From UBA10677 sp045532295 (GTDB lineage: Bacteria > Bacillota > Clostridia > Christensenellales > Pumilibacteraceae), in the NCBI GenBank assembly GCA_045532295.1, contig JAZSFP010000002.1:84135-148134 (forward strand): a stretch of 64,000 nucleotides of DNA, in the 5' to 3' direction. Numbering within the stretch: the first letter of the stretch is position 1; every line of letters starts with the position of its first letter. Positions 16,509 through 23,649 of the stretch are shown here, piece after piece. Below the pieces are notes generated by a model that was not told the origin of the DNA, searched no databases, and saw only the letters and a program-made list of their open reading frames with translations. Made by a program: the position numbers and the translations under genes.

Positions 16509-16542
16509 TTGCTCTATCCTCTATGGATAGGGCAATTTTTTT
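16509..16542 (+). terminator. Terminator of the symporter gene
   Basis: TTGCTCTATCC pairs with GGATAGGGCAA (one G-T wobble) around a 5-base loop and is followed by seven T. Confidence 0.85.
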
Positions 16543-16558
16543 ATACCTAATAAATGAA

Positions 16559-16588
16559 AATACGGTATCAAAAAAACGATACCGTATT
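16559..16588 (-). terminator. Terminator of the sugar acetyltransferase gene
   Basis: A perfect 11-bp stem (AATACGGTATC with GATACCGTATT) has an A-rich 8-base loop. It lies just beyond the leftward stop codon at 16595. Confidence 0.75.
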
Positions 16589-16594
16589 GCTTTT

Positions 16595-17236
16595 TTAGTC
16601 TTCGTAGAATATATCCGCTTTGGATACTTCGTCTATTTTTTTATCACGATAATAGAATTCGTAATCGCGCTCGTTTATAGGGCGAACTACTTTGCACGGA
16701 CTTCCCACTGCTACCACGTTTGCAGGAATATCCTTAGTTACTACGCTACCTGCGCCTATTACCGTATTGTCGCCGATGGACACACCGGGAAGAACGATAA
16801 CGCCTGCGCCCAGCCAACAGTTCTTGCCGATATGAACGGGCAGATTGTATTGATAGGCTTTAGTGCGAAGTTCTGGACAAATAGGGTGTCCTGCGGTCGC
16901 AAGCACGACGTTTGGACCAAGCATAGTATAATCGCCTATATAGATATGATTATCGTCCACTAAGGTAAGGTTAAAGTTTGCGTAGACACTCTTGCCTAAA
17001 TGCGTATGACGACCACCCCAGTTCGAGTGAAGAGGCGGTTCAATATAACAGCCCTCTCCTGTTTCAGCAAACATTTCCTCTATGAGTTTTTCACGAAGTT
17101 TCGCCTCACTTGGACGGGTAGCGTTGTAATCGTACATTTTTTCAAGCGCAACCGCCTGCTCGGCTAAAAGTTCCTCCGATGCAGAGTTATAGAGAGTGCC
17201 ACTATACATTCTTCGTTTAGTTTCTTCAAGCGTCAT
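16595..17236 (-). CDS. Sugar O-acetyltransferase, maltose/galactoside type
   Basis: This 213-aa left-handed beta-helix enzyme transfers acetyl from acetyl-CoA to a sugar hydroxyl. The N-terminal helical cap (TLEETKRRMYSGTLYNSASEEL), the catalytic His in VVLATAGHPICPELR and the hexapeptide repeats (GKNCWLGAGVIVLPGVSIG and following) match Maa/LacA/NodL proteins. Length is slightly above the usual 185-205 because of a charged C-terminus (YRDKKIDEVSKADIFYED). It appears to be a single gene between two terminators. The acceptor sugar is unknown; these enzymes are often regarded as detoxifying non-metabolised sugars. Confidence 0.92.
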   Translation of the reverse strand: MTLEETKRRMYSGTLYNSASEELLAEQAVALEKMYDYNATRPSEAKLREKLIEEMFAETGEGCYIEPPLHSNWGGRHTHLGKSVYANFNLTLVDDNHIYIGDYTMLGPNVVLATAGHPICPELRTKAYQYNLPVHIGKNCWLGAGVIVLPGVSIGDNTVIGAGSVVTKDIPANVVAVGSPCKVVRPINERDYEFYYRDKKIDEVSKADIFYED

Positions 17237-17268
17237 AATTCAAGCGTCCTTTAGTTAGCATAGCAAAA

Positions 17269-17289
17269 AGCCCACAACCCCTGTGGGCT
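17269..17289 (-). terminator. Terminator of spoVG
   Basis: A perfect 8-bp stem (AGCCCACA with TGTGGGCT) with a 5-base loop is followed by a T run in the leftward direction. Confidence 0.8.
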
Positions 17290-17305
17290 AATGTTTTTGA
17301 GTGTG

Positions 17306-17587
17306 TTAGTCGTTATTTACCTCAGCCTCTGCGCGAGCCTTATCGAACTCCGCGAGAACTGCTTTCTTGATCATTTCCCTGGTTTCGGTATTGATAGGAT
17401 GAACGATGTCTTTGTATTCGCCGTCGGGCGTTTTTTTGCTGGGCATAGCAATAAAGAAATCGTCGTTGCCCTCTAAAATCTTGACGTCGTGCACTACGAA
17501 ACAGTTGTCAATCGTAATGGAGGCAACACCCTTAAGTTTGCCTTCGTCTTTTTTCACGAGTCTTACGCGTACTTCACTAATGTTCAT
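17306..17587 (-). CDS. spoVG: SpoVG, RNA/DNA-binding regulator
   Basis: SpoVG is a small nucleic-acid-binding protein that affects septation, sporulation and virulence genes in Bacillota. The 93-aa protein shows the family core EVRVRLVKKDEGKLKGVASI, then FVVHDVKILEG and FIAMPSKKTPDGEYKDIVHPI. It begins with the usual short strand MNISEVRVR and ends with a short acidic tail. It has its own promoter (17639-17667) with a hairpin-containing leader and its own terminator. SpoVG also occurs in species that do not sporulate, so it does not show that this one does. Confidence 0.95.
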   Translation of the reverse strand: MNISEVRVRLVKKDEGKLKGVASITIDNCFVVHDVKILEGNDDFFIAMPSKKTPDGEYKDIVHPINTETREMIKKAVLAEFDKARAEAEVNND

Positions 17588-17638
17588 AAAAATTCCCTCT
17601 TGTATTTAGTTTGCGGATTTCCGCTATTTCATACATAT

Positions 17639-17667
17639 ATTTTACTATATTATAAATTTTTTGGCAA
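17639..17667 (-). promoter_or_regulatory. Promoter of spoVG
   Basis: In the leftward direction TTGCCA (17662-17667) and TAAAAT (17639-17644) are 17 bp apart. A GCGGA/TCCGC hairpin lies in the leader. Confidence 0.65.
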
Positions 17668-17743
17668 GCAATTTGAAGAAAAAGTTTAAAAAAATGCGAA
17701 AAAAGTGCGTTTTTTTATTAAAATTGCATACCATAACGGTATT

Positions 17744-17884
17744 ATGATATGTAAAAGATGCAAAAAACAGATAAATTTTGACAATTCTTACCATTGCCCT
17801 CATTGTTTTTCCCATTACTGCGAAGAGTGTAGAGCGCAAATTTTGATATGTTCGTGCTCACAAGAACTTATACCGTACCATTAA
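17744..17884 (+). CDS. Small Cys-rich zinc-ribbon-like protein (46 aa)
   Basis: An open frame of 46 codons starts MICKRCKKQINF and ends SQELIPYH. It contains eight Cys arranged as CxxC (3, 6), CxxC (18, 21), CxxC (26, 29) and CxC (36, 38), plus His17, His20 and His24. Four such pairs in 46 residues are unlikely by chance and suggest a two-zinc ribbon or treble clef. There is no clear Shine-Dalgarno and no convincing promoter, so expression is doubtful. It lies in the 358-bp gap between spoVG and the 242-aa gene, whose promoter begins six bases after its stop. Confidence 0.5.
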   Translation: MICKRCKKQINFDNSYHCPHCFSHYCEECRAQILICSCSQELIPYH

Positions 17885-17889
17885 TTTCC

Positions 17890-17918
17890 TTGCTTTTTTA
17901 TAAAAACTATGGTACAAT
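17890..17918 (+). promoter_or_regulatory. Promoter of the 242-aa gene
   Basis: TTGCTT (17890-17895) and TACAAT (17913-17918) are 17 bp apart. AAGGAG follows eight bases before the ATG at 17946. Confidence 0.7.
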
Positions 17919-17945
17919 TATGATATAAATAGTAAGGAGTTAATT

Positions 17946-18674
17946 ATGGCTGAACAGTTACGGGATAACGATAACGAAATCATCACTTTCGTTGCATCGG
18001 TGGATAACGCTATCGACAGTAGCATTTTGCTCGCAGAAAAAAGAATTAGCGAGATCCTTAAGTCAATCGCATCGAGCGCAACTCTTCTTTCTCAATTTAG
18101 AACTGCGCTTAAGGGCTACGATAAGGACGAAGAATTCCGTATATCCAAAGTTAAAGTGGGAGGAAGGGGTAAACTTAACCTTCCTCAAACGCAAGTTAAA
18201 CTTATGACTTACGTCTTTTGTCTTTTAATGGATATAGACAGCGGTAAAATTTCTCTTCGCGAACTGCTCGACGAGTTCTTCTACCACACGAACCACTCCG
18301 AACAGTACGCTCTCTTTACTCGCGCCGTTCTCGTGCCTTTCCGCGACGTAACGGAATACATATTCTATAACGGCATTGACGCATACGAAGAGAGCGAAGG
18401 CGTAGACGCTACGCTCCGTGATAGCGTTAAACGCATTTTGCAAGAAATTAACTCTATCGTGAGCGAAAATTCCACCATTACGGTTAAAACCAAACAAGAC
18501 TTATTTATCCTTGCAAAAGGACTTGAAAGCGCGCTAACGCCCAACCGTATAGACCTCGTCAAGCCTCTTTTAATCGGTTTTAAGAATACCGTCGTCTCCT
18601 ATCCTATTCGCGAAAAACTTGCACCGTATATTGATAAACTGTACAAAATCTTAACTACCGCAGACGTAATATAA
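17946..18674 (+). CDS. Conserved-looking soluble protein, function unknown
   Basis: I do not recognise this 242-aa protein. It has no signal peptide or membrane segment and is predicted largely helical. The N-terminus is acidic (MAEQLRDNDNEIITF). A basic GGRGKLNLPQTQVKLMTYVF follows at about residues 72-91. Next come a helix with ISLRELLDEFFYHTNHSEQYALF and a C-terminal half of amphipathic helices (TVKTKQDLFILAKGLESAL, SYPIREKLAPYIDKLYKIL). A good promoter, a ribosome-binding site and a terminator show a real single gene. Clean start and codon use match the neighbours. The setting beside spoVG gives no firm clue. Confidence 0.8.
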   Translation: MAEQLRDNDNEIITFVASVDNAIDSSILLAEKRISEILKSIASSATLLSQFRTALKGYDKDEEFRISKVKVGGRGKLNLPQTQVKLMTYVFCLLMDIDSGKISLRELLDEFFYHTNHSEQYALFTRAVLVPFRDVTEYIFYNGIDAYEESEGVDATLRDSVKRILQEINSIVSENSTITVKTKQDLFILAKGLESALTPNRIDLVKPLLIGFKNTVVSYPIREKLAPYIDKLYKILTTADVI

Positions 18675-18683
18675 AAGAAAAGA

Positions 18684-18708
18684 CACGAGAACCTCTCGTG
18701 CCTTTTTT
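18684..18708 (+). terminator. Terminator of the 242-aa gene
   Basis: CACGAGA (18684-18690) pairs with TCTCGTG (18694-18700) around a 3-base loop and is followed by a run of seven T. Confidence 0.85.
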
Positions 18709-18750
18709 TATATTGAGTTTGATTTTTACGAAAGCGCGTACTGAGAAAGC

Positions 18751-18844
18751 CTGTAACCGAGAAAAACACGCAGTATTTCGCAGTGCTACTTTGCGCATTT
18801 TACGAGGAAAATACAAGAAAGACAAGTGTTCTTTCGAGGGAGCA
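18751..18844. repeat. 94-bp direct repeat, copy 1
   Basis: This is identical over all 94 bases to the segment at 18980-19073. It begins CTGTAACCGAG and ends TTCGAGGGAGCA. A third copy of its first 33 bases lies at 19085-19117. Confidence 0.9.
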
Positions 18845-18868
18845 CCCACTACGCGTGGGGGCGTGGTT

Positions 18869-18971
18869 AAGATACACTCGACTACGCTATCGCTCCGCTC
18901 GGTATGACATACCAAAGTTAATAGGTGTCATACCGACCAAGGTTGCATAGCAACCGCGTGGAGTGTATCTT
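18869..18971. repeat. Nested inverted repeats between the two 94-bp copies
   Basis: AAGATACACTC (18869-18879) and GAGTGTATCTT (18961-18971) form a perfect 11-bp inverted repeat. Inside it, CGGTATGACA (18900-18909) and TGTCATACCG (18926-18935) form a perfect 10-bp inverted repeat, and GGTTGC-ATA-GCAACC (18941-18955) forms a third. GCTCCGCTCGG at 18892-18902 recurs in the repeats of the surface-protein locus near 54.2 kb. Confidence 0.8.
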
Positions 18972-18979
18972 TTCTTCGT

Positions 18980-19073
18980 CTGTAACCGAGAAAAACACGC
19001 AGTATTTCGCAGTGCTACTTTGCGCATTTTACGAGGAAAATACAAGAAAGACAAGTGTTCTTTCGAGGGAGCA
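18980..19073. repeat. 94-bp direct repeat, copy 2
   Basis: Identical to 18751-18844. Flanking bases differ on both sides, so the 94-bp borders are sharp. Confidence 0.9.
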
Positions 19074-19084
19074 TACAAGAAGTA

Positions 19085-19117
19085 TGTAACCGAGAAAAAC
19101 ACGCAGTATTTCGCAGT
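19085..19117. repeat. Partial third copy of the 94-bp repeat
   Basis: Thirty-three bases match positions 2-34 of the repeat exactly, after which the sequence diverges. It ends just before the stop codon of the leftward oxidoreductase gene at 19132. Confidence 0.8.
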
Positions 19118-19131
19118 ATTTTTCCGTAAAA

Positions 19132-20355
19132 TTAGAAGACGTCTTTACGCGGGCGTCTTACCCACTCTCCCGAAGTAAAGTCGGGAATTGCTTGAGGAGC
19201 ACCGCCCATTGCGATGGATTGTTCGGACAAGGGAGTGATTACCATCCAAGCGGCTGCGTCGTACACGTCGAGGGGGAATTCTTCGCCCGTTTTCGCGCAA
19301 TGGATGATACGGCGGAGCATAATTCCGTCCATACCGCCGTGACCTTCGGATTTTTGTTCTTCGGTAATCTGCGACCACTCGGGAGGAAGAAGGTGTTCAA
19401 ACGAGTTAGCGGAATTTATATTGTTTTGGATATACACTACGGGGTCGAAAGTATGAACTTCCTTGCCTTCGGTAATTGCGCCGTTAAAACTCATATAGTA
19501 CGAACCCATCGTGCCTCTTATGGTTATATCGCGGTTATAAAAGCCGGGGAGCGTAGTATCAAGTTTAAGGTGGATAGTTTCGCCGTTAGCGCACGTAATG
19601 ATAGTATCAACGATGTCGCCTTGATTAAATTCTTGGTCTTTAAGCAACGGGTCTGCCTCGTCGCCTTTTTCTTTAATATAGCGTTTAAGTCCCATTGATT
19701 TAGAGGCTACGGACACGAGCGAAACCAAACGGTTTCCGCGGTTAACGTCGAGGATTTTGGCAATCGGGCCAAGTTCGTGAGTAGGATAGTTTTCTGCGTT
19801 GCGTTTGGTATAATGACGCAAACGATAATGACGAATTCTATTTCCCTCGGTAACCTCGCTACGAAGGTCGTGGCTGTACGCGCCAGAGCAATGTACTATG
19901 TCTCCAAAAACGCCTGCTCTTGCCATTTTAAGCGCCATAACTTCAGAGCGGTCAAAACAGCAGTTCTCCATAAACATAAGTTGAACGCCCGTCTCTTCTT
20001 GCGTGCGAACGAGTTGCCAGCACTCGTGAACGGAACACGCTCCGCCCACTTCCATAGCGGTCTTCTTGCCCGCTTTCATAGAGTCGATAGCAATTCTAAT
20101 ATGAGTTTCCCAAGCGGTATAAATAAATACGAGTTCTACCTCGGGGTCAGCAAGCACTTCTTTATAATCGGTTACGGCTTTAGGATTATCGCCCTTTGCC
20201 TCGCGAATAATTCTTGCGCCCTCTTCCGCCCTATCAGCGTACGCGTCGCAAACGTAGAGAATATTAACTTCTTTGCATTTTTTAAAGAACGCATTTCTAA
20301 GCGAGCCACCACGAAGTCCTTGTCCTATCAATGCTATTTTAAGTCTGTCGTCCAT
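19132..20355 (-). CDS. Gfo/Idh/MocA family oxidoreductase
   Basis: The 407-aa protein has the Rossmann start LKIALIGQGLRGGSL and the family motifs ELVFIYTAWETHIRIAI and GKKTAMEVGGA, where most relatives have EKP. A C-terminal alpha/beta domain follows (about residues 130-370). Members oxidise or reduce sugars, inositols or glycosidic links with NAD(P). The frame is open upstream to a TTG at 20364. ATG 20355 is chosen because GGAG and AAGGA precede it and DDRLKIALIG follows directly. It has its own promoter (20389-20417). The substrate cannot be given. Confidence 0.85.
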   Translation of the reverse strand: MDDRLKIALIGQGLRGGSLRNAFFKKCKEVNILYVCDAYADRAEEGARIIREAKGDNPKAVTDYKEVLADPEVELVFIYTAWETHIRIAIDSMKAGKKTAMEVGGACSVHECWQLVRTQEETGVQLMFMENCCFDRSEVMALKMARAGVFGDIVHCSGAYSHDLRSEVTEGNRIRHYRLRHYTKRNAENYPTHELGPIAKILDVNRGNRLVSLVSVASKSMGLKRYIKEKGDEADPLLKDQEFNQGDIVDTIITCANGETIHLKLDTTLPGFYNRDITIRGTMGSYYMSFNGAITEGKEVHTFDPVVYIQNNINSANSFEHLLPPEWSQITEEQKSEGHGGMDGIMLRRIIHCAKTGEEFPLDVYDAAAWMVITPLSEQSIAMGGAPQAIPDFTSGEWVRRPRKDVF

Positions 20356-20388
20356 TTCCTTCAATCTCCAAATAATATCGTTGGCTTT

Positions 20389-20417
20389 ATTTTAACATAT
20401 TGAAAATTTTTTTGCAA
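20389..20417 (-). promoter_or_regulatory. Promoter of the first Gfo/Idh/MocA gene
   Basis: In the leftward direction TTGCAA (20412-20417) and TAAAAT (20389-20394) are 17 bp apart. The TTGCAAGAGTTT around the -35 is close to the operator-like motif at 27074. Confidence 0.65.
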
Positions 20418-20462
20418 GAGTTTTTTTGCGATTGGCAACATTTTTTTAATATTTCACAACTT

Positions 20463-21641
20463 TTATTCCGACGCCTTAAAATTATATATAGGCTTGATTA
20501 TTTTTTCAATCGTTACGGTAGGCTCGATTAAGCGCACGATTTCTTCCATAGGCTTATACGCCATCGGCGCTTCGTCGAGCGTACTCTTGTTCGCAGTAGT
20601 GGTATAAATGCCTTCCATTACGCTCTTAAACTCGTCAAGAGAGAGTTGTTCTTTAGCGTCAGAGCGACTTAATAGCCTGCCTGCTCCGTGAGGCGCGGAA
20701 CAGTTCCACTCCTCGTTACCCTTGCCTATCGCTACGATACAGCCGTCGCGCATATTCATAGGTATAAGCAACTTTTCGCCTGCTTTTGCCGGCACTGCGC
20801 CTTTTCGAATTATTCCGTTATCGTCGATAAAGTTATGCACGGTTTCAAACGCGCCGTAAAAACGAATACCTAAATATTTACATATATCTTTAGCGATTTT
20901 CTCACGGTTCTCTTTTGCAAAGCGTTGACATATGCGCATATCGTACATATAATCTTCCATATCCTTGCCGTCAAGATAGCAAAGTTCGTTGGGAATTTTA
21001 GTCTTATATGCGTACTTTTCGGTCAGTTTTTTAAGTTCTCCGTCTATATCCGCTTGACGATTTTCGCTCTTTAATCGTTCAATCAGTTCGCCTCGCTCCT
21101 CTTCGCTGACGCTCTTACAACGCTTAATTGCGAGTTTTTGATAGATATTCGCCACCTGCGTGCCTAAATTTCGCGAACCGCTATGAATAATGAGGTGTTT
21201 TTCGCCCTTTTCGTCAATATCCACTTCAATAAAGTGATTGCCTCCACCTAAACTACCCATTGAACAAAGAAGACGATTAAGGTCGCGCAGTTCGTTATAA
21301 CATCTCAAGTCTTTTATGAGTTTTTCGCCGTCCGCCTCTTTTCTAACTCCACTACCAGAGGGAATAGTCTTCTTGATAAATTTATCCAACTCTTCAAGAG
21401 AAAACTCCGCCTTGAAGAGCGGAACGGTAAGCATACCGCAACCGATATCAACGCCGATGACGTTAGGTATTACTTTATCGTTCATCGTAGAGGTAAAACC
21501 CACCACGCAACCTTTTCCCACGTGGACGTCGGGCATTATGCGGATTTTTGCGCTCTCAAACGGGGGCTGAGCCATAAGCGTATAGATTTGATTTATAGCG
21601 TTAGGACCGACGTTTTCGGTAAAAATTTTCAAATCTGCCAT
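20463..21641 (-). CDS. rtcB: RNA-splicing ligase RtcB
   Basis: RtcB joins RNA 2',3'-cyclic phosphate or 3'-phosphate ends to 5'-hydroxyl ends using GTP and Mn2+. The 392-aa protein carries IMPDVHVGKGCVVGFT, the metal-site Cys in GVDIGCGM, GGGNHFIEV, HSGSRNLG and the late GAGRLLSRSDAKEQL with the guanylylated-His region. Length is at the short end of the family (380-480). No rtcA or archease gene is adjacent. It diverges from the redox operon at 21751. It may repair tRNA or rRNA after stress cleavage; this is inferred from the family. Confidence 0.93.
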   Translation of the reverse strand: MADLKIFTENVGPNAINQIYTLMAQPPFESAKIRIMPDVHVGKGCVVGFTSTMNDKVIPNVIGVDIGCGMLTVPLFKAEFSLEELDKFIKKTIPSGSGVRKEADGEKLIKDLRCYNELRDLNRLLCSMGSLGGGNHFIEVDIDEKGEKHLIIHSGSRNLGTQVANIYQKLAIKRCKSVSEEERGELIERLKSENRQADIDGELKKLTEKYAYKTKIPNELCYLDGKDMEDYMYDMRICQRFAKENREKIAKDICKYLGIRFYGAFETVHNFIDDNGIIRKGAVPAKAGEKLLIPMNMRDGCIVAIGKGNEEWNCSAPHGAGRLLSRSDAKEQLSLDEFKSVMEGIYTTTANKSTLDEAPMAYKPMEEIVRLIEPTVTIEKIIKPIYNFKASE

Positions 21642-21661
21642 TATCTTTCTCCTTTTATATT

Positions 21662-21690
21662 AGTTTATCATAAATTTTTCATTATTGCAA
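21662..21690 (-). promoter_or_regulatory. Promoter of rtcB
   Basis: In the leftward direction TTGCAA (21685-21690) and TAAACT (21662-21667) are 17 bp apart. An AAGGAG follows, then the ATG at 21641. Confidence 0.65.
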
Positions 21691-21703
21691 CCGCTTTTTG
21701 TTC

Positions 21704-21732
21704 TTGACATACGCATTTTTATAGGGTATAAT
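21704..21732 (+). promoter_or_regulatory. Consensus promoter of the redox operon
   Basis: Perfect TTGACA (21704-21709) and TATAAT (21727-21732) are 17 bp apart. GGAGG and the ATG at 21751 follow within 20 bases, so the leader is short. Confidence 0.88.
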
Positions 21733-21750
21733 ATCCTTACGGAGGTTGTT

Positions 21751-22050
21751 ATGGTTAAACACGTCGTTTGTTTCAAACTTATGGATAATAGCGAAGAAAA
21801 CAAGCAAAAGGCAAAGGAAGTCCTCCTTTCAATGCGGGGCAACGTTCCTACTCTTCGCGGTATTGAAGTTGGCACTGACTTTCTCGGTTCTATTCGCTCG
21901 TTCGACGTTTATCTTTCCGTTCTTTTAGATAGCAAAGAGGCGCTTGAGCAGTACCAAAGTGACGAGTATCACTGCTCAGTAGTTAAGACTTATATGCACT
22001 CCGTGGTAGAAAAGTCCGTTGCGCTTGATTTTGAAATAGAGAATAACTAA
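21751..22050 (+). CDS. Dabb (stress-responsive A/B barrel) family protein
   Basis: The 99-aa protein starts MVKHVVCFKLMDNSEENKQK and carries the dimeric alpha/beta-barrel pattern GIEVGTDFLGSIRSFDVYLSVLLDSKEALEQYQ. The domain is small, dimeric and found in bacteria and plants; its biochemical role is not settled. The ATG at 21751 is chosen over an upstream in-frame ATG at 21685. The upstream one would overlap the promoter, while GGAGG precedes the chosen one. It leads an operon with an FTR-like protein, thioredoxin and an esterase. Confidence 0.85.
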   Translation: MVKHVVCFKLMDNSEENKQKAKEVLLSMRGNVPTLRGIEVGTDFLGSIRSFDVYLSVLLDSKEALEQYQSDEYHCSVVKTYMHSVVEKSVALDFEIENN

Positions 22051-22074
22051 CGAAAACAGGGGGAAAATAGTACT

Positions 22075-22272
22075 ATGAAGATCACCCTTAATCCTGATGA
22101 GGAAATTGTAAAGGTTGTTAAAGAAGGCTTGAAAGAGCGCGGTGGATACTGTCCTTGCCGTCGCGAAATTAAGCCCGAATATAAGTGTATGTGCGACGAA
22201 TTTAAGGCGCAAATTGCAGACCCTAATTTCGAAGGGTTTTGTCATTGTATGCTTTATTATAAGCACAAATAG
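22075..22272 (+). CDS. Ferredoxin-thioredoxin reductase catalytic-subunit-like Fe-S protein
   Basis: The 65-aa protein carries three paired-Cys motifs, CPC (26-28), CMC (38-40) and CHC (56-58). These are the cysteines that bind the 4Fe-4S cluster and form the redox-active disulfide in FTR catalytic chains. The total span between the outer pairs equals that of plant-type FTR, but the middle pair is shifted (9 and 15 residues between pairs instead of 16 and 8). No variable FTR subunit is encoded here. The thioredoxin gene starts 9 bases downstream, which supports a ferredoxin-to-thioredoxin electron route. Confidence in the family is good; activity is inferred. Confidence 0.85.
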   Translation: MKITLNPDEEIVKVVKEGLKERGGYCPCRREIKPEYKCMCDEFKAQIADPNFEGFCHCMLYYKHK

Positions 22273-22281
22273 GAGGTTATT

Positions 22282-22590
22282 ATGGAAGTCGTTATCACTA
22301 AAGATAATTTTGAAGTGGAAGTTTTGCAGTCCGATAAGCCCGTAATCTTGGACTTTTGGGCAACTTGGTGCGGACCTTGTCGTATGATTGCGCCCGAACT
22401 TGAACAAATTGCAAACGAAAGGTCGGATATTAAAGTTGGCAAGGTCAACGTTGACGAGCAGGAAGAACTCGCTATTGCGTTTAAGATTGCATCTATTCCC
22501 ACTCTTATGCTTTTTAAAGAGGGCAAAGCAGTGGCGAGTATTCTTGGTTATAGAAAAAAGGACGATATTTTATCAGCGTTTAATCTTTAA
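22282..22590 (+). CDS. trxA: Thioredoxin
   Basis: This 102-aa cytoplasmic thiol-disulfide oxidoreductase has the classic active site FWATWCGPCRMIAPEL (Cys30, Cys33) and the cis-Pro loop IASIPTLMLF. It has an AGGAGG ribosome-binding site. Its place directly after the FTR-like gene suggests it is the acceptor of that Fe-S protein, so reduction may come from ferredoxin instead of NADPH. No thioredoxin reductase gene of the TrxB type is in the window. Confidence 0.95.
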   Translation: MEVVITKDNFEVEVLQSDKPVILDFWATWCGPCRMIAPELEQIANERSDIKVGKVNVDEQEELAIAFKIASIPTLMLFKEGKAVASILGYRKKDDILSAFNL

Positions 22591-22599
22591 GGAGGCGTT

Positions 22600-23592
22600 A
22601 TGATTACTCTTCATCCTATTTTTCGCGACGGCGCGATACTTCAAGCAGAAAAGCCCGTTCGCGTTTTTGGAAAAGCTGAGGGCAAAATTACCGTTTCGGT
22701 AGGCGCGGACAAGCAGTCCATAACCGCCAACGGAGAGTTTTTACTTGAATTCCCTGCTCGTCCTTACGGAGACAGTTGCGAAATTACTGCTACGCAAGGA
22801 AAAGAAAAAATCGTCGTGCGCGATATCGTTTTCGGCGATATTTTTCTCGTTGCAGGTCAAAGCAATATGCAATTTAAACTTTCAGAGGGAACTCCCGACG
22901 GAAAAATTTACGAGTGCGACGAAATTAGGCTATTCTCTCCACATCGCATAGAAAAGAACGAGCATTTTACGCCTGACGACGGTTGGGTTAAGTGTAACGA
23001 AAGCACTGCGCCTTTCTTTTCGGCTGTTGGTTATTTCGTGGCGCGCGATTACAATAAACTTACGGGAAAGGCGGTTGGGCTTATTAGTTGTTATCAGGGC
23101 GCAAGCGCAATCCAAAGTTGGATTCCCGAGGAAGTTTTACGCGAAGACGAACTTTACGATATTTGGGACGACGGCAGAAATTTTGATATACATAATCAAG
23201 ACTACTCCTCTTGGGGCGCGCACGGTAAATTATACGATTACGCGCTTTGCCAAATTGCGCCTTTCCCGATGAAAGCAGTTTTATGGTATCAAGGCGAGAG
23301 TAACACCGTTATAAAAGAGGCGCTCGTCTACGATAAAGCGCTTAAGCGTATGGTGGAGTGTTTTAGAGAAGAACTTAATGACGAAAAACTTCCCTTCGTA
23401 ATCGTTCAAATCGCTGATTACGATAATAGAGACGACGAGGCTTGGCGCGAAATTCAACGCGCGCAAGAGCGAGCAGTTGGCATTATCCCCTTCTCTTATC
23501 TCGTTAAGTCGGCTGATGTTTGCGAAAAAGATAACATTCACCCGCCTACTAAACACCTTCTCGCAAAGCGAATTGTCAATAAATTATTATAA
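22600..23592 (+). CDS. Sialate O-acetylesterase-like SGNH hydrolase
   Basis: The 330-aa protein has the SASA-family blocks: VAGQSNMQFKL with the nucleophile Ser (about residue 90), LISCYQGASAIQSW, VLWYQGESN and a late DNIHPPTKHLLAKRI with the Asp/His pair. The N-terminal 80 residues are beta-rich. No signal peptide is visible, so it would act on imported material, for example removing O-acetyl groups from sialic acid or xylan fragments. It is the last gene of the Dabb-FTR-trxA operon with an AAGGAGG site 9 bases after trxA. The link to redox genes is unexplained. Confidence 0.85.
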   Translation: MITLHPIFRDGAILQAEKPVRVFGKAEGKITVSVGADKQSITANGEFLLEFPARPYGDSCEITATQGKEKIVVRDIVFGDIFLVAGQSNMQFKLSEGTPDGKIYECDEIRLFSPHRIEKNEHFTPDDGWVKCNESTAPFFSAVGYFVARDYNKLTGKAVGLISCYQGASAIQSWIPEEVLREDELYDIWDDGRNFDIHNQDYSSWGAHGKLYDYALCQIAPFPMKAVLWYQGESNTVIKEALVYDKALKRMVECFREELNDEKLPFVIVQIADYDNRDDEAWREIQRAQERAVGIIPFSYLVKSADVCEKDNIHPPTKHLLAKRIVNKLL

Positions 23593-23614
23593 CGGTATAG
23601 TTTTTTCGTAACAA

Positions 23615-23646
23615 AAAACGCTAACTCAAACAAGTTAGCGTTTTTA
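23615..23646. terminator. Bidirectional terminator between esterase and GH3 genes
   Basis: A perfect 13-bp stem (AAAAACGCTAACT with AGTTAGCGTTTTT) with a 6-base loop serves both convergent genes. Confidence 0.9.
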
Positions 23647-23649
23647 TTT

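Larger units (their letters stand above)
18675..19131. other. 457-bp gene-free stretch of repeats
   Basis: After the terminator at 18684 no gene is convincing here. The stretch holds two identical 94-bp direct repeats, a third partial copy and a structured element between the full copies. Short open frames across the repeats are translations of repeat sequence. Confidence 0.8.

Noticed and set aside
17306..17587. spoVG as proof of sporulation
   Set aside because: SpoVG is found in non-sporulating Bacillota, and no sporulation-specific gene occurs in the window.
18698..19102. Small open frames (about 70 codons) on both strands with CNREKHAVFRSATLRI or its reverse
   Set aside because: They are translations of the 94-bp repeat, appear in both copies, and have no ribosome-binding sites.
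18751..19117. CRISPR array
   Set aside because: There are only two full copies of 94 bp, far too long for CRISPR repeats. Spacing is irregular and there are no cas genes.
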